Positions 22,806-33,311 of a DNA stretch of 64,000 bases are shown here, piece after piece. Source of the stretch: Entoloma clypeatum (lineage: Eukaryota > Basidiomycota > Agaricomycetes > Agaricales > Entolomataceae); contig OY751487.1 in the NCBI GenBank assembly GCA_963565915.1, positions 4,216,001-4,280,000 of the forward strand, given 5' to 3'. Both the position numbers and the translations under genes were made by a program. The notes beneath the pieces are model-generated. The model worked only from the letters and a program-made list of their open reading frames with translations. It did not search any database and was not told the DNA's origin. Every line of letters begins with the position of its first letter. Position 1 is the stretch's first letter.

Positions 22806-24322
22806 TCACACAACATAATCTCCCATGATCCCCGCAAGCACCCACACATTCCCTATGACATACACCAAACTCCTCATCCAGAGACCCAAAAACACGTTCT
22901 GCCCGAGGAACTCGAGCTTGTACGCCTCGGCAAGCCACAACGCTTGTGTCCCGAACCACATGGCAATGTAAACCAAAGCTTTCCTTCCCGATGTCGAAAG
23001 CCGCGGTACGAGAAGAGGGAGGAAGAGAAGGTACCAGAGAAAGTACTGAACGACCAGCTCGTCAACATCCAAAAACCCAAATGGGGCGAATAAGAAACAA
23101 ACCTGAGACGTGCACACTTTATTGAAAAGCACAAACACGACCGTTTGCACAAACCACGCAAACACCAGATCATGCTTTATCTTCCCAAACGCGAAACCCG
23201 TCCCGAGTGCGAGCGACATTTGCGGGACGAAGCTCACGAAGGGCAAGCGGGCAATTCGAGTCCAGAGCGACAGTGGCTGCGTATATGCGGATGCGGACAG
23301 GCCTAGAGGAGGGTACGTAAGGTAGGTGAGGTAGAAGTAGGGCGAAAAATTGTGTCTGTGGTCGAGGCGGTGGAGGTGGTAAAGGTATGATTCGTAGAGG
23401 AATGGGTAGCCCCAACTGGATGAGAAAATTCTTTGAAAACGAGAAGGGTACTTGTGAGGGAAACCTACGTGACATAGCATCCGGCACCGAGCGCCAAAAA
23501 TGTCCCGGCACTGGTCAAGCCAAATTTGACCGTATCGCAATTGACATACCTCCTCCACCCACCCCTGTTCCCCTTCTTCTCAGCAATTACACCGAGACAC
23601 GCAGCACCATAAATCACAGGGTATATCTTCCAGTGGGTGCTTAGCCCGAGCAACACGGCAGCGGCACTCCACCGACGCTTGAGGGCTGCATACAGAGTGA
23701 GGAGGACGAAAAGGCAGAGGAGGGACTCAGACGAGCCGCGGGTCGAGATGGAGAATACGAGGGGGTTGAATAGGTGAAGGGAGGTGTACAGAGTAGCCTT
23801 GTCCTGCAGCTGCATTCCGGTTTCTGCGGGCACAGCCGAGGGTTTCTCGCTTGATTTAGTGGTCCTGAGGACTTCCGAGAGCAGAAGACGGTATATAAAG
23901 ATGCCGTTGAGGATGTCGCACAACGCAAAAAGGTATTTCCCGAAGGACGGATGCAGCCATACATTCGGTGTCAAGAGAAGAGCAAGCAATGGCGTGTATC
24001 TGTATGTTTCCCTGTTGTACGGACTGAGGGAGGTGCCAGATTTAATAGGCAAAAAACAATTCAAGATTTAACTTACTCACTCGCCAACAGTCAACGTGAC
24101 GCCGTACTTGTCCCGGAGAAAAGGTATAATTGGCCCTTGAGCGCGGGTACTCGCTGATGGGTGGAGGAGGAAGTGCGCAGCATCGGTGAAGACGCGATAG
24201 TCGACGTCGGTATATTTCACGATAGAGCGGCGGTCGTGCCATTCGCTGTACAGAATGAGCGCGACGCGGAGGGCGGCGGAGAGGACGAGGACTGTGCGGA
24301 AACTGGGAGTGGAGATGGTCAT
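22806..24322 (-). CDS. GPI14: GPI mannosyltransferase 1 (PIG-M / Gpi14)
   Basis: The enzyme adds the first mannose to GlcN-PI in the ER lumen during GPI-anchor synthesis, using dolichol-phosphate mannose. The N-terminus MTISTPSFRTVLVLSAALRV is the first TM segment. It is followed by the family hallmark YTDVDYRVFTDAAHFL with the DxD catalytic motif, then PYNRETYRYTPLLALLL. Later come FNPLVFSISTRGSSESLL, GLSTHWKIYPVIY, WGYPFLYESYLYHLHRLDHRHNFSPYF and YFLWYLLFLPLL, all conserved in PIG-M. The polytopic C-terminus ends in GNVWVLAGIMGDYVV. Several short introns interrupt it, including one after TLTVG at about 24035-24065. Its start codon is only 44 bp from that of the next, divergent gene. Confidence 0.93.
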
Positions 24323-24366
24323 GAGGAGGACGCGACGGTCACGTGGGTAGGTTACTCTCGGTTGCG
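24323..24366. promoter_or_regulatory. 44-bp gap between divergent start codons, GPI14 / NEDD1-like
   Basis: The ATGs face away from each other with just 44 bp between them, so transcription start sites probably overlap or lie inside it. Confidence 0.5.
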
Positions 24367-26932
24367 ATGTCCATGCTCGCTGTCGCCTGTACCGACGCGC
24401 TCTGTCTCATCAACTCATCTGCTATCAAATATTCGCAGGTCCCGTCGTCGCTCCCGTCGTGCATTGCACTTACAGAGCCAGCTGTTGCCTCCGCCTGGTC
24501 CTCTGACAATGCAGTTCTCTTCATCGCATCCGCACACGCGGTGCACCAATACGATCCCTCCACAAACTCTCTCAAAGAGCTCCTCCGACTTTCCGACGGC
24601 GATGGCGCCATCTCCAGCTTCGTCTGCAAAGACAGAACCACCCTCATCTACGCCGTCGCCCACAAGATCCACACCTGGACCCCAGAAGAATCTACTGGCA
24701 CATCCTTGATCGAGTCGCACAAGTCGCCGATAACGTCTCTCTCACTCTCCAGCGACTTCACCCTGCTCGCTTCCACCTCTGCCGATGGCGTCCACGTCCA
24801 TAACCTCTCCCTCGGCTCTCACACAGTCCTCAAGGGCCTCCCCGCCTCTTCCACCGTCTCCGCCTCTGCATTCCACCCGTACACGCGCACCCGGCTCTTC
24901 CTCGGACTCGGAAAACAGCTCGTCATCTACGACACCACGCGGCCCTCTTCCCCGCTCAAAATCGTGCCCCTAGGCGATTCGCCAGGCATCGCGGGGAACA
25001 TCGTCGCAGTGGCCGGCAGCCCGTTTAGCAAGACGCTTGTCGTCGTCACGACCACGGGAGGTAACATTGTCGTGATAGATCTCGAGAAGGAAAAAGGGTA
25101 CGCCACTAGACATTTCTAACTGAAGTGAACGAGCCCTCGCTAATGAGAAATTTCCGGCAAAAATGCAGACCCCACCGCCTTAACAGCGTCAAAGTCCCCC
25201 TCACTTCACTCGCCTTCTCCCATGAAGGCGGCCTGCTGTACCTTGGCACTGGAGATGGAAAGCTCCTCGTACTTGACCTCCGTGTTATGGACAGAGGGCC
25301 AAAGAGCACAGTTGTCAGCGACATCGGGAGTAGGATCCAGGCACTGAGCTTTCAGGTATGTTCTATTTCCTTGCAAAGTATCGATACCTTGATAGACAAG
25401 GCTTCCAGAAAAAAGTCAAAACCACCACCGAATTATCCAAAGCAACAAGTGGATCAACATCTACCAAACTCGAAACCACCAATCCCACTCGCCGGCCCCT
25501 CACTCAAGCATCGTCAAAGGTTGCTGCTGGGACCATGACAGCCCGCGCTCGCATCACTCGTACGGGCTCGAACGCGGTGACTCCTATTCGTCGCCTTCCA
25601 TCCACCGTGAAGAAGCCTGGGACCACAACCAAAACAACAGGAACTGCAGCAAAAGAACCTCCACAAAACAAAATACTCTCTCCGGTCCGAGACCCCCTTG
25701 GCAACAGTACGAGTGCCGGAGATATATCTGGTATGCTGTGGCTTCCTGTCCATTCCAGAACAAAAACTGAATTCTATCATGATGTTCCAGTTCAAATCGA
25801 GACGTTGAGCGCGATCGGAGGCGCGACGCCGACGACACAAGTTGCACCAGTCAAAAGAGCGACCTCTATATCAGCTGTCTCTGCTGTAACCGCATCTACT
25901 CGTTCCCGTCCATCTCCTCTATCCAAAGTGTCTACCCGCAGCAGCGGCCTTGCTTCTCCCAGCATATCGGCCGTTACAAAGAGGTACGGAAAGACGCCTA
26001 TCAAAGACCAGGAACCTGCAGGACATGTAAGTGCTTCTTCCCGTATGCGCACCACCCCCGGTGCCGCCGGCAGCACAACATCGGTAGCAGCGGTGAAAGC
26101 CACAATCTGGAGCAGCACGAAGTTGAGCGTACCAAAGCCACAGACCGACGAAGACAAAAAAGTGAGCATCAGGGCAAGACCCAGAACGGCTTCTTCCGCT
26201 TCCCGCGCAGGCCCCGCTGCCGAACGCACACCTCCAGGCTTGAGATTGTCGTCTCGCACAGGCGCCTCCTCCGCCTCCGCCTCTTCCGCCTCCTCCTCGC
26301 GGAATACAACAAAGTCCAGAAGCAAGTCTTCCTCCCCAATCCTACCTATTCTGCGCGGGAGGAGCCGGGGTCAGACCCCGTCCCCTGAGCTTCCGGACCT
26401 GAACATCGTTCCTGTGACACCGGTCGCCGCTATCAAGGCCGACGCAAAGTCGCAGCGCCAGACCGCGCTGGGGATGTTGGGGCTCGGGACGCCAGAGGTT
26501 GACCGGTGGATTCAAGCGGGAAAGAACAAGGGTAAAGGGCGGGTTGTCGGGTTTCAAGATGATGAGGGTGATGATTCTGAGGATGATGACGATGATGATG
26601 GTGGTGAACGCGAATCCAGCCTCGCGATGCAGATCTCCCCACACCGGTCTCCCCTTCGCCATTCGATCCCCATATCCCCATCCGGTGGCATGGGCAGCCC
26701 CTCTTCCGCGCACCAGCTCCTGCGCACTATCGTCCAAGACGTCATGTATGATTTCCAGCGCGATACCAAGGCGGAGATGGTCGGGCTGCATCTGGATCTG
26801 GTGCGGATGGGCAGGGGGTGGAAGAGGGAGCTGAGAGAGGTGATGGATGAGTATGTGGGGAGTTTGAAGGAGCTGAGGGAGGAGAACGTCAGGTTGAGGA
26901 AGGAGAATGATATGTTGAGGAGGGGATTTTGA
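24367..26932 (+). CDS. NEDD1-like WD40 protein with C-terminal coiled coil
   Basis: Three exons (24367-25097, 25169-25355, 25409-26932) sum to 2442 nt, 813 aa. Residues 1-~300 form a WD40 propeller with weak repeats (LLASTSADGVHVHNL, LFLGLGKQLVIYD, LLYLGTGDGKLLVLDL). A ~400-residue Ser/Thr/Arg-rich linker has a run of Asp/Glu (about 26560-26610). The C-terminal ~75 residues are helical and charged: LRTIVQDVMYDFQRDTKAEM, then LHLDLVRMGRGWKRELRE, then LKELREENVRLRKENDMLRR. That layout and C-terminal pattern match NEDD1, which recruits the gamma-tubulin ring complex to spindle poles. The assignment is by architecture and the C-terminal pattern, so it is probable but not proven. The linker would be a target for mitotic kinases (many SP/TP sites). 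Confidence 0.78.
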
Positions 26933-27457
26933 GGGGTGGGGTTCGAGGAGAATATGGGAGTACCCCTTCTGTATTTTGAATGTTGTCTTCTGGAAAAAAA
27001 ATGGTGGTTTTTAAATATGTCGTATAGCGCTACATACTGTCAGTACAATTTGATCTGCAATGTCAAGTAGGCGCGTGATGGCGGGGACGAGGGGGGTTGA
27101 CGATAAGGGCGGTGACGGCGTAGCTTTGACAGCGTGGGGGTATCGGTGCTAACGACGGTGGTGTGCGTTCATCGACCACCCCAAAACTTGCCCACACTGG
27201 GAAGCATCATTCCTAAGTTTGAGCAACGTACAGACGAGGCTTTTTCCTTTTCTTTCCACTTCCCCTTTCTCCCTTGCTTGGCTTCCTCTCCCGCCTCCCT
27301 CAAGAAACACTAGGAGAGGGCACCCCTGGCCCCGATAGTCGATCTATAAAGTATTGAGGGCGCTACGGCTGGACGAGGCCAAAAGAGCTGAGTTTACTTC
27401 AAGAAAACCGGCTCGCTCCGCAAACGGCGGCTGTCAGTGTAACACACTCTCCTATAC
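26933..27457. other. Intergenic with promoter of the caspase-like gene
   Basis: 525 bases: 3' region of the NEDD1-like gene, then a pyrimidine-rich tract (about 27240-27300) and a TATA box before the next gene. No coding exon recognised. Confidence 0.6.
27345..27350 (+). promoter_or_regulatory. Probable TATA box of the caspase-like gene
   Basis: The sequence gatctataaagtattg lies 108 bp before the ATG at 27458, with a C/T-rich tract upstream, a typical fungal promoter arrangement. Confidence 0.5.
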
Positions 27458-29119
27458 ATGACTCTTTCTCTCATGACCATGTCTGAAATGCTCAACTCCC
27501 CCACTTCCTTGTCATTGAAGAACCGTCTTTCACGCTTTTTGCCCTCGAAATCTCAAGAGTCCAACTCCCCACCTGCTTCGCCATCCAGGACCTCACGTCT
27601 CTCACAGTTTCTCCCCCACAAATCGAGAGTAAGGGTTTGTGGACTCCTCGGTGCTACGAACCTTAGCTTTGATGCCTACCACTGGATGGCAACCGATTTC
27701 GTTGTGCTAAGGGAGTTAATTGGTGCTGCAGATGAAAACAGTACCTGGCTTTGTGGTGCCTCCATACGCGGTCCAGAACGTTTTCTCCTTGGCGACCGTG
27801 ACTGCGACCGAATACTCTTTGGACCCCCACCCTTTGAAGAAGTCATCTCTGATCCATCTATTTTGAAGTTTACTTATGGCGTCGAGGTCACGAAACAAGC
27901 CATGTCGATGTCATCAAGGGATGTTCTAGTTCTTGTTCTCGTTGGGCACGGGCTCGAAGATGGTATCTTCATCATTGGAAACGACGATAACTGGTGTCAA
28001 CTGACACTCTCAGAGCTGGAGAAATGTGTGGAGAAGGCGAAAGGCACCATCTGGTTAATCTCGACAGCATGCTTCTCTGGGGCATGGGAAAGTTCACATT
28101 GGTCACTTCTTGCAGCTGCAGGACCCCACAAAACATCTTTGTCAATCGTGGAGTCTGGTTCCGACCGGTATCGAGGCGGTTTTTTTGTCAATGCCCTCCT
28201 TGCTGAGCATGCAGACAGTTACAATTTGACCGTGCCCTGTGCTGGATCGGTTGACGAACAGGGAATATGCGGGCCACAGCACCCACATGACTTCGGACCA
28301 GAGAAGTCTGTGCAACCTTCCCGCTCCCCTAAGAAAAGAAGCCTCTCTGATGTGCGCGAATGGATTCACCGCTGGCGAGACAGAATAGGGAGAACCTACA
28401 CAACTGCAAATTTATGTTTCGCTCCATGTTTCCAAACCGACCGACCTGCTATCCCCTTTCTTTCGCTTCAGTCATCCAAAGCACAATTTTACCGATTTCA
28501 ATGCTTCCCACCCTCGCTGCCTCACAACAATAGTGACCTTTCCGCAAGTGCGAAACCGCTGCTGTCCTCGCCTTCTCGAAAGCTGATGGACCCACCTGCC
28601 ACACTTTCCCATGAAGACGAGCAAGAGCTCTTGGTTCTTGCCAGACGTCTCCTCCAGAGCCCACCGATTCCTACAGCAAAAGATATTGCCATCACAGCAC
28701 AGTGTCGTTCACTCCTTCACGGCTCTATTCCTTTTTCAAATGGGAAAAAACATGCCCTCCTTATCCACCTACGAAACCGAAGACAATGTCAAGACCTTGC
28801 CCTGGCTATCGCACACAACATGGGTTGGGAGGAATACGTTGCTCAACTTGGCACGCCTGAGGAAGAACAAGGGCGGCTGACTGCGGGTAAACACTGGCGC
28901 AGCGAAGCAGAAAATCATGGCTGCAGAATGGAGGTGTTGATCCGGCATCCTGCTGGTGTGGCAATTGGGCCTCAGGCTTATGTAGGGGCGGCAGCTTGGC
29001 TTGCTCGCATCTGGGATGCTGCTGGTCGTCCCACAGTTTCACCTGCAGATTGGGAGCAAGCAATCACAGAGGGGCAGCTCCAGGTTCAAGCTTCACCCTC
29101 TTCCGCCAACCGTGTTTGA
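27458..29119 (+). CDS. Orphan protein with caspase-like (clan CD) His/Cys signature
   Basis: Intronless, 553 aa; unusual here, where nearly all genes have introns. Residues 1-55 are basic and Ser-rich. A predicted alpha/beta domain at about 57-255 contains VLVLVLVGHGLEDG with His164 in a GHG motif. About 40 residues later comes IWLISTACFSGAW with Cys205 in an A-C-x-S-G setting. Then comes RGGFFVNALLAEH. The His-Gly ... Cys-x-Ser-Gly spacing after hydrophobic strands is the layout of caspases, metacaspases and legumain (clan CD peptidases). The usual Asp before Cys is replaced by Ala. Residues ~380-553 are a helical C-terminal region (LLVLARRLLQ, KKHALLIHLRNR, AYVGAAAWLARIWDA) matching no family I know. 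Activity is an inference; it could be a degenerate or non-peptidase member. Confidence 0.7.
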   Translation: MTLSLMTMSEMLNSPTSLSLKNRLSRFLPSKSQESNSPPASPSRTSRLSQFLPHKSRVRVCGLLGATNLSFDAYHWMATDFVVLRELIGAADENSTWLCGASIRGPERFLLGDRDCDRILFGPPPFEEVISDPSILKFTYGVEVTKQAMSMSSRDVLVLVLVGHGLEDGIFIIGNDDNWCQLTLSELEKCVEKAKGTIWLISTACFSGAWESSHWSLLAAAGPHKTSLSIVESGSDRYRGGFFVNALLAEHADSYNLTVPCAGSVDEQGICGPQHPHDFGPEKSVQPSRSPKKRSLSDVREWIHRWRDRIGRTYTTANLCFAPCFQTDRPAIPFLSLQSSKAQFYRFQCFPPSLPHNNSDLSASAKPLLSSPSRKLMDPPATLSHEDEQELLVLARRLLQSPPIPTAKDIAITAQCRSLLHGSIPFSNGKKHALLIHLRNRRQCQDLALAIAHNMGWEEYVAQLGTPEEEQGRLTAGKHWRSEAENHGCRMEVLIRHPAGVAIGPQAYVGAAAWLARIWDAAGRPTVSPADWEQAITEGQLQVQASPSSANRV

Positions 29120-29480
29120 ACTCCTTGGAGTGGGGAGTGGTGTGTGGGCTCATTTTCTTTTTCGGAAAAGACGAAGCAGAGAAGAGAGATGATACCTCTA
29201 CATGCCCTAGTATATAGTACACATCTTTTATTTAGCACAACATATGGCACGTTGAACAACCACTTTCCAATCCTTAGGCAAGGCTTACAACGGTGCACGA
29301 CATCCATCCAGAGATGCAATGTAATTTCCTGGATCCGGCTGTGTTCCTTTCCTCGTGTAATCCATAACTGCCCTTCTCTCTGACCCCGGAGACGCGCGCC
29401 AGCACGCGATCCGAGGTATGGGCCGAGAAATCCCCTGCTTGAATGATTTCCCCACCTGTTCCCCTTCCAAGGCTTCCCCC
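29120..29480. other. Intergenic, convergent 3' ends
   Basis: 361 bases after the caspase-like gene. A last small exon of the CNH gene could lie here, because a GT follows its last recognised codons. Confidence 0.4.
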
Positions 29481-31049
29481 TCACCCGAGAGAGGCCCTAC
29501 CTGAATCAGAAAAACCCAAAGAAATCAACCGCCCATCCACAGCCTGAATCATGACCAACTCCGGCGAAGCGCTCAGCAACGCATGCTTGATCCAAACCGT
29601 CTGCACCAGAGCGCCTGTCTCGAGGTATCGCACCTCGATGTGGGCCGGGCTGAACGCGACAACGTATGGGCCTCTAAATGCTGTACAAATATACATGAGA
29701 TGTGCCCTTTTTTCCTGGTGAGGTAGTAGGAAAAGAAGAAGAGAGACGCACTCAATGCCTGGACAGGATCTCGCCATCGGATCGTTTCACGCCGCGAGAG
29801 CAAGCCTGACCGGTTGACGTAGAAAGCGAAAGCTGATATACGCGTGGTGCTCTGGTAAGGAACGGGACAATTGCAAAAGAAAGAAAAAAGGACGAACTAT
29901 CATAACACAGCAAGAACTCATCCCCTGCTGGATGTATCGCGAGACACTTGGCCGTCTTCAGTTTACGTAGGGACACCGTAGGATCCAGCAAAGCTTGTAT
30001 GTTCAAAGTCTCAAGATCGACAATTTCGAAGCCGTGATTGCTGATCCCAACAACCAGCTTCGTTTTTAGAAAGTGCGCAGACGTGACTTTCGTGGGGAGG
30101 TAGAATTCCTTGCCAGTGAGCGAAGTAAGCAATGACTCGGAAGAACACGTAAAAAATATGTTACACCTTGTACAGCCGCAGCACAGAACGTCCAGCGACC
30201 GGAGATGGCACAGGCCGCAAGACCTTGACAACGTTCGAGGACTTGACGACGCATACGTACGGCCTTCCAAGCTGGCGCCCGACCTTGAAGAAAGTGACAT
30301 GTGCGGACACACGCGTGCATTCTGTGATGCTCTGTCCCTCCGTCGGATCGAGAGCATCGAGAGGGTGCGTCAAGACCTGATGTCCTAGCAAACAAAAATC
30401 AGAACCAGGGACCCGGATCACAGACGGATCGTACTACATACCAGAGAGAAAAACAAGCAGATTCTCCTCCTCCAGGACGTCAAGCTGCAGAACATCCGGG
30501 CTCTCCAGCACCCGACACGGCGCCGCCCTCGCCGCGCGATCCAACATATAAACTCCATCATACGAGCCATACAATATATAGCTCGATCCACCTACATAAA
30601 ACAACAACCAAAATCAGTTTTCTTGACCTCTGAAACGAGCCGGGGCGGAGGCACCCACACAGCGACAGAGCACAATCCACGCCCAACGCCCCCGCATCCG
30701 CCACAATCACGTCGGGCAACACCGTCATCGACATCCTGATGCGATACCTACACGCAGGCCACCACGCGCGACACACCAGCCCGCAGCACGCCAGCGCCGC
30801 CCGATCATCATAAAGGTGCTCGATGACCCGCTCGTACAGCTCCTGTGGGATCCTCTTCGTGATTGACAGCGGCAGCGGCACAGTGGGGTAGCAAAAGTTC
30901 ACGCTCGCCTGGCTCAGTGAAGTCCCCGAATCAGAAGATGCATTGCGGGTTATCCTGTTCGCCAACACGACTTTCTTGGCCAGGGAAGCGAGGGAGGGCA
31001 TGGTGGGAGTGATTGGGCGAGCTGCCAAGCATCTCCATGGTTGCCCCAT
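29481..31049 (-). CDS. F-box-like plus CNH (citron homology) domain protein
   Basis: The first exon holds an F-box-like helix set: RIPQELYERVIEHLYDD, then ALACCGLVCRAWWPACR. An intron (about 30601-30664, donor gtgggt) joins it in frame to GSSYILYGSYDGVYMLDRA, the start of a CNH domain. Next come VLQLDVLEEENLLVFLSG, VVKVLRPVPS, then (after an intron) EFYLPTKVTSAHFLKTKLVV, GFEIVDLETLNIQALLDP, EFLLCYDTFAFYVNRSG and GPYVVAFSPAHIEVRYLETG. These are the diagnostic CNH strands of Rho1 GEFs and citron kinases, where the domain binds small GTPases. No RhoGEF, PH or kinase domain is present. SCF ligase targeting of a GTPase pathway is a guess from the domain pair. The start may be 31049 or the internal ATG at 31001; the last exon may extend past 29481. 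Confidence 0.8.
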
Positions 31050-31438
31050 AGAGATCCCCGTTTATGGGCATCGCGGACCGAGGCTGGGGCTGAAACGTTG
31101 ATATGATATGTAGTGCAGCCCTCGATTGAATAGTCTGGTCAAAGAACCAATGCATAGTATGCTACAGTCTAAAAGTACATCGAAAACTATACAACACCCA
31201 ACACAGAGCAATGTGCGTTGCAATCTAAACGCACGATTAAAAGAGAAACACGGTAGAATATGGATATATACGTGCCAAAGTCCAGTCCTGCAAGTTATGA
31301 GTCCATCATTATAAAAGCAGGAAAAAAGAGATTCCGCGTATAACAAGTGTCCCGTTCTCACACTGCGTCTTTACGTCCATGGTAAAAAGCACCGAACGAG
31401 ATCACTGTCCCAGGGTGGACGCCAAAAAAAAGGGTCCA
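31050..31438. other. Intergenic, promoter side of the F-box/CNH gene
   Basis: Nearly 390 AT-rich bases upstream of the CNH gene and downstream of the next minus-strand gene. No gene recognised. Confidence 0.5.
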
Positions 31439-32619
31439 TCACAGCGCCGTAGGACTCGACCTGAACACCGGCGTCCTCGCAACCGCAGGATCCCGGTGTG
31501 CGCGCTGCTCCTCCTCGTCAGCATACTCAACACCCGAGCCGCCGCTGCTGCGCCCGCTCTTCCTATACGGCGACGCGAAGCTCGACGATGACGATGACGA
31601 CGACACCGACGAGTTACGGCTCAGTGAGCTGCTCCCCTTCTTCTGATGACCGGACAGCGACGGCGCAGCATACCTCGGGAGCGACTCCTCCGGCTTCTGC
31701 AAAACGAATCCTCGAAGCCCCGCAGCCTTCTCGCCCTGTCTTCCAAACCCATACGCCGCCTTAAGCTCGGCCCCATTGTTCCTCCACTGCCCAAACTCAG
31801 CCGTATCCGCCTGTCCGACTTCTCGCTGGTGCCCGTGAACTGGCGCGGGACATATACAGGTGTGGCGTTCACGAACACCGGCACGTCCTTGCCAGTGTGG
31901 GCGGTGGGGAGGATGCCCCTTTTCTCGGCACGCCAGGACGAGATGGAGCGCTTCTCTTTCGCGTGCTCCCGGAAGATGAGGCCGATGGCCATGTTGAGGC
32001 ATCCGATGGCGAAGAGGAAGAAGGCAGAGACGAGGGTAAAGTCGTCGACATGGTGTGAGAGGATTTGGGTTGAGATTCTTTGATAAGAATGGGTCAGACC
32101 GAAAAAGGACGGGGGCTGGGGAGGGTGGACTCACAAGCACTGGAAGATGCCAAGGGCACCGAGCCCAAAGTTGCTGCCGAGCACGGGGAAGAAACGGTCA
32201 AAGAATGAGATAGGCCAGCCGATTTCAGAGACTAGAATAAATGCCAGGTGAGCAAAGATCAAACAGAAGAGAATGTGTGTGGTCTGGCTTACGCAAAAGT
32301 ATGATAGTTTGAAAGATGATCAGTAAACTGGCCACAACGGCCCAGAATTCACCAGCAGGTTGGTTCGGGACTGTGCTTCCCCTACGGAAACAATCAGCTC
32401 CTGTTCCGAGTGGCGGGGGGGCACTTGAACTCACTCAATATAATCACAGTCTTGCATATCGTTATCAAGAGACCCATTATTGGCATCGAAAACGTTAACA
32501 GCCTTGATATTCGTGACCATCACAGCAATGGTGCTTGCAAACACGAGGATGAGCGAGATAACGGACAGACACCGAACGGCGTTCAGGCCCATGAATTGAA
32601 CTGGTGCATTCAGCTTCAT
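31439..32619 (-). CDS. Four-TM membrane protein, basidiomycete family of unknown function
   Basis: Multi-exon. The start ATG gives MKLNAPVQFMGLNAVRCLSV. Four hydrophobic segments are visible: LSVISLILVFASTIAVMVTN, FWAVVASLLIIFQTIILL, GSNFGLGALGIFQCL and FTLVSAFFLFAIGCLNMAIGL. The layout recalls MARVEL-type proteins. A cytosolic tail follows (REHAKEKRSISSWR, VFVNATP). An intron with donor gtatat at about 31855 joins to WRNNGAELKAAYGFGRQGEK, then AAGLRGFVLQKPEESLPRYA. The C-terminus is a Ser-rich, basic tail ending VARTPVFRSSPTAL. No function is known to me; membrane location is certain from the hydrophobic segments. Confidence 0.8.
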
Positions 32620-32812
32620 GCTGCGGCGTAACATGCCCGTTGAAAGAACTCACATGCACGAGTAGACAACATTTTTTTTTGGATATTATAGATCGTCGTG
32701 AATGAACGTGGCAGGCGAAAGTTGTAGTAAGATGAACGTGGTGGCCCAGCACCAGATATCGTGAGAGAGAGAGGAGGGGAATGTGAATGAGCCTTCTCAG
32801 GCGGATAAAGGG

Positions 32813-32820
32813 CTTTATAG
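32813..32820 (-). promoter_or_regulatory. TATA-like box of the four-TM gene
   Basis: On the minus strand it reads ctataaag, about 195 bp before the start codon at 32619, preceded by further upstream promoter DNA. Confidence 0.4.
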
Positions 32821-33010
32821 GAACATGGCGGGTTACGGGGTAGGGTCCTTATTGTGGGCCAAGGACAATGTTCGGCAAGAGAACAATGACCGTGTCACGT
32901 AATCCCTTGTATTTGTTCACAATTCATGTCTTTGTTCTTTGAGGTATTACAACCCATCGTGAAACTCTGTTAGAGTCAATATAACATCATGCATTGTCCA
33001 TGAAGTGAAA

Positions 33011-33022
33011 GGGGGGGGGGGG
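33011..33022. repeat. Mononucleotide G12 tract
   Basis: Twelve consecutive G. Likely length-variable. Confidence 0.9.
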
Positions 33023-33210
33023 TAGAGTCTGACAGAATCGATATGACCACGACCAGGAAGAAAACGAAGCGGAACCCATTAGCAAAAAAACCGATGTGAT
33101 AAGTAGACACGCATATTCAATCGACAGAACGACATGAAACCATCGTTGTCCATCGATAAGCATGCAGGATAGATAGACGTGAAGTATGCATAAGATAGAG
33201 ATTTGTTTCC

Positions 33211-33235
33211 AGAAAGAAAGAAAGAAAGAAAAAAA
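33211..33235. repeat. (GAAA)n microsatellite
   Basis: About five GAAA units in tandem followed by A-rich sequence. Confidence 0.85.
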
Positions 33236-33311
33236 CCAGTGGACGTTATTCCAAACCTTTTTTGTGCGTCTGTCGTAATTATCGTGAGAGAAAGATGTAA
33301 GAAATTTGAGT

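Larger units (their letters stand above)
32620..33311. other. Intergenic with promoter elements and simple repeats
   Basis: 692 bases between the four-TM gene start and the mucin-like gene stop. It holds a minus-strand TATA-like box, a G12 run and a GAAA microsatellite. Confidence 0.6.
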
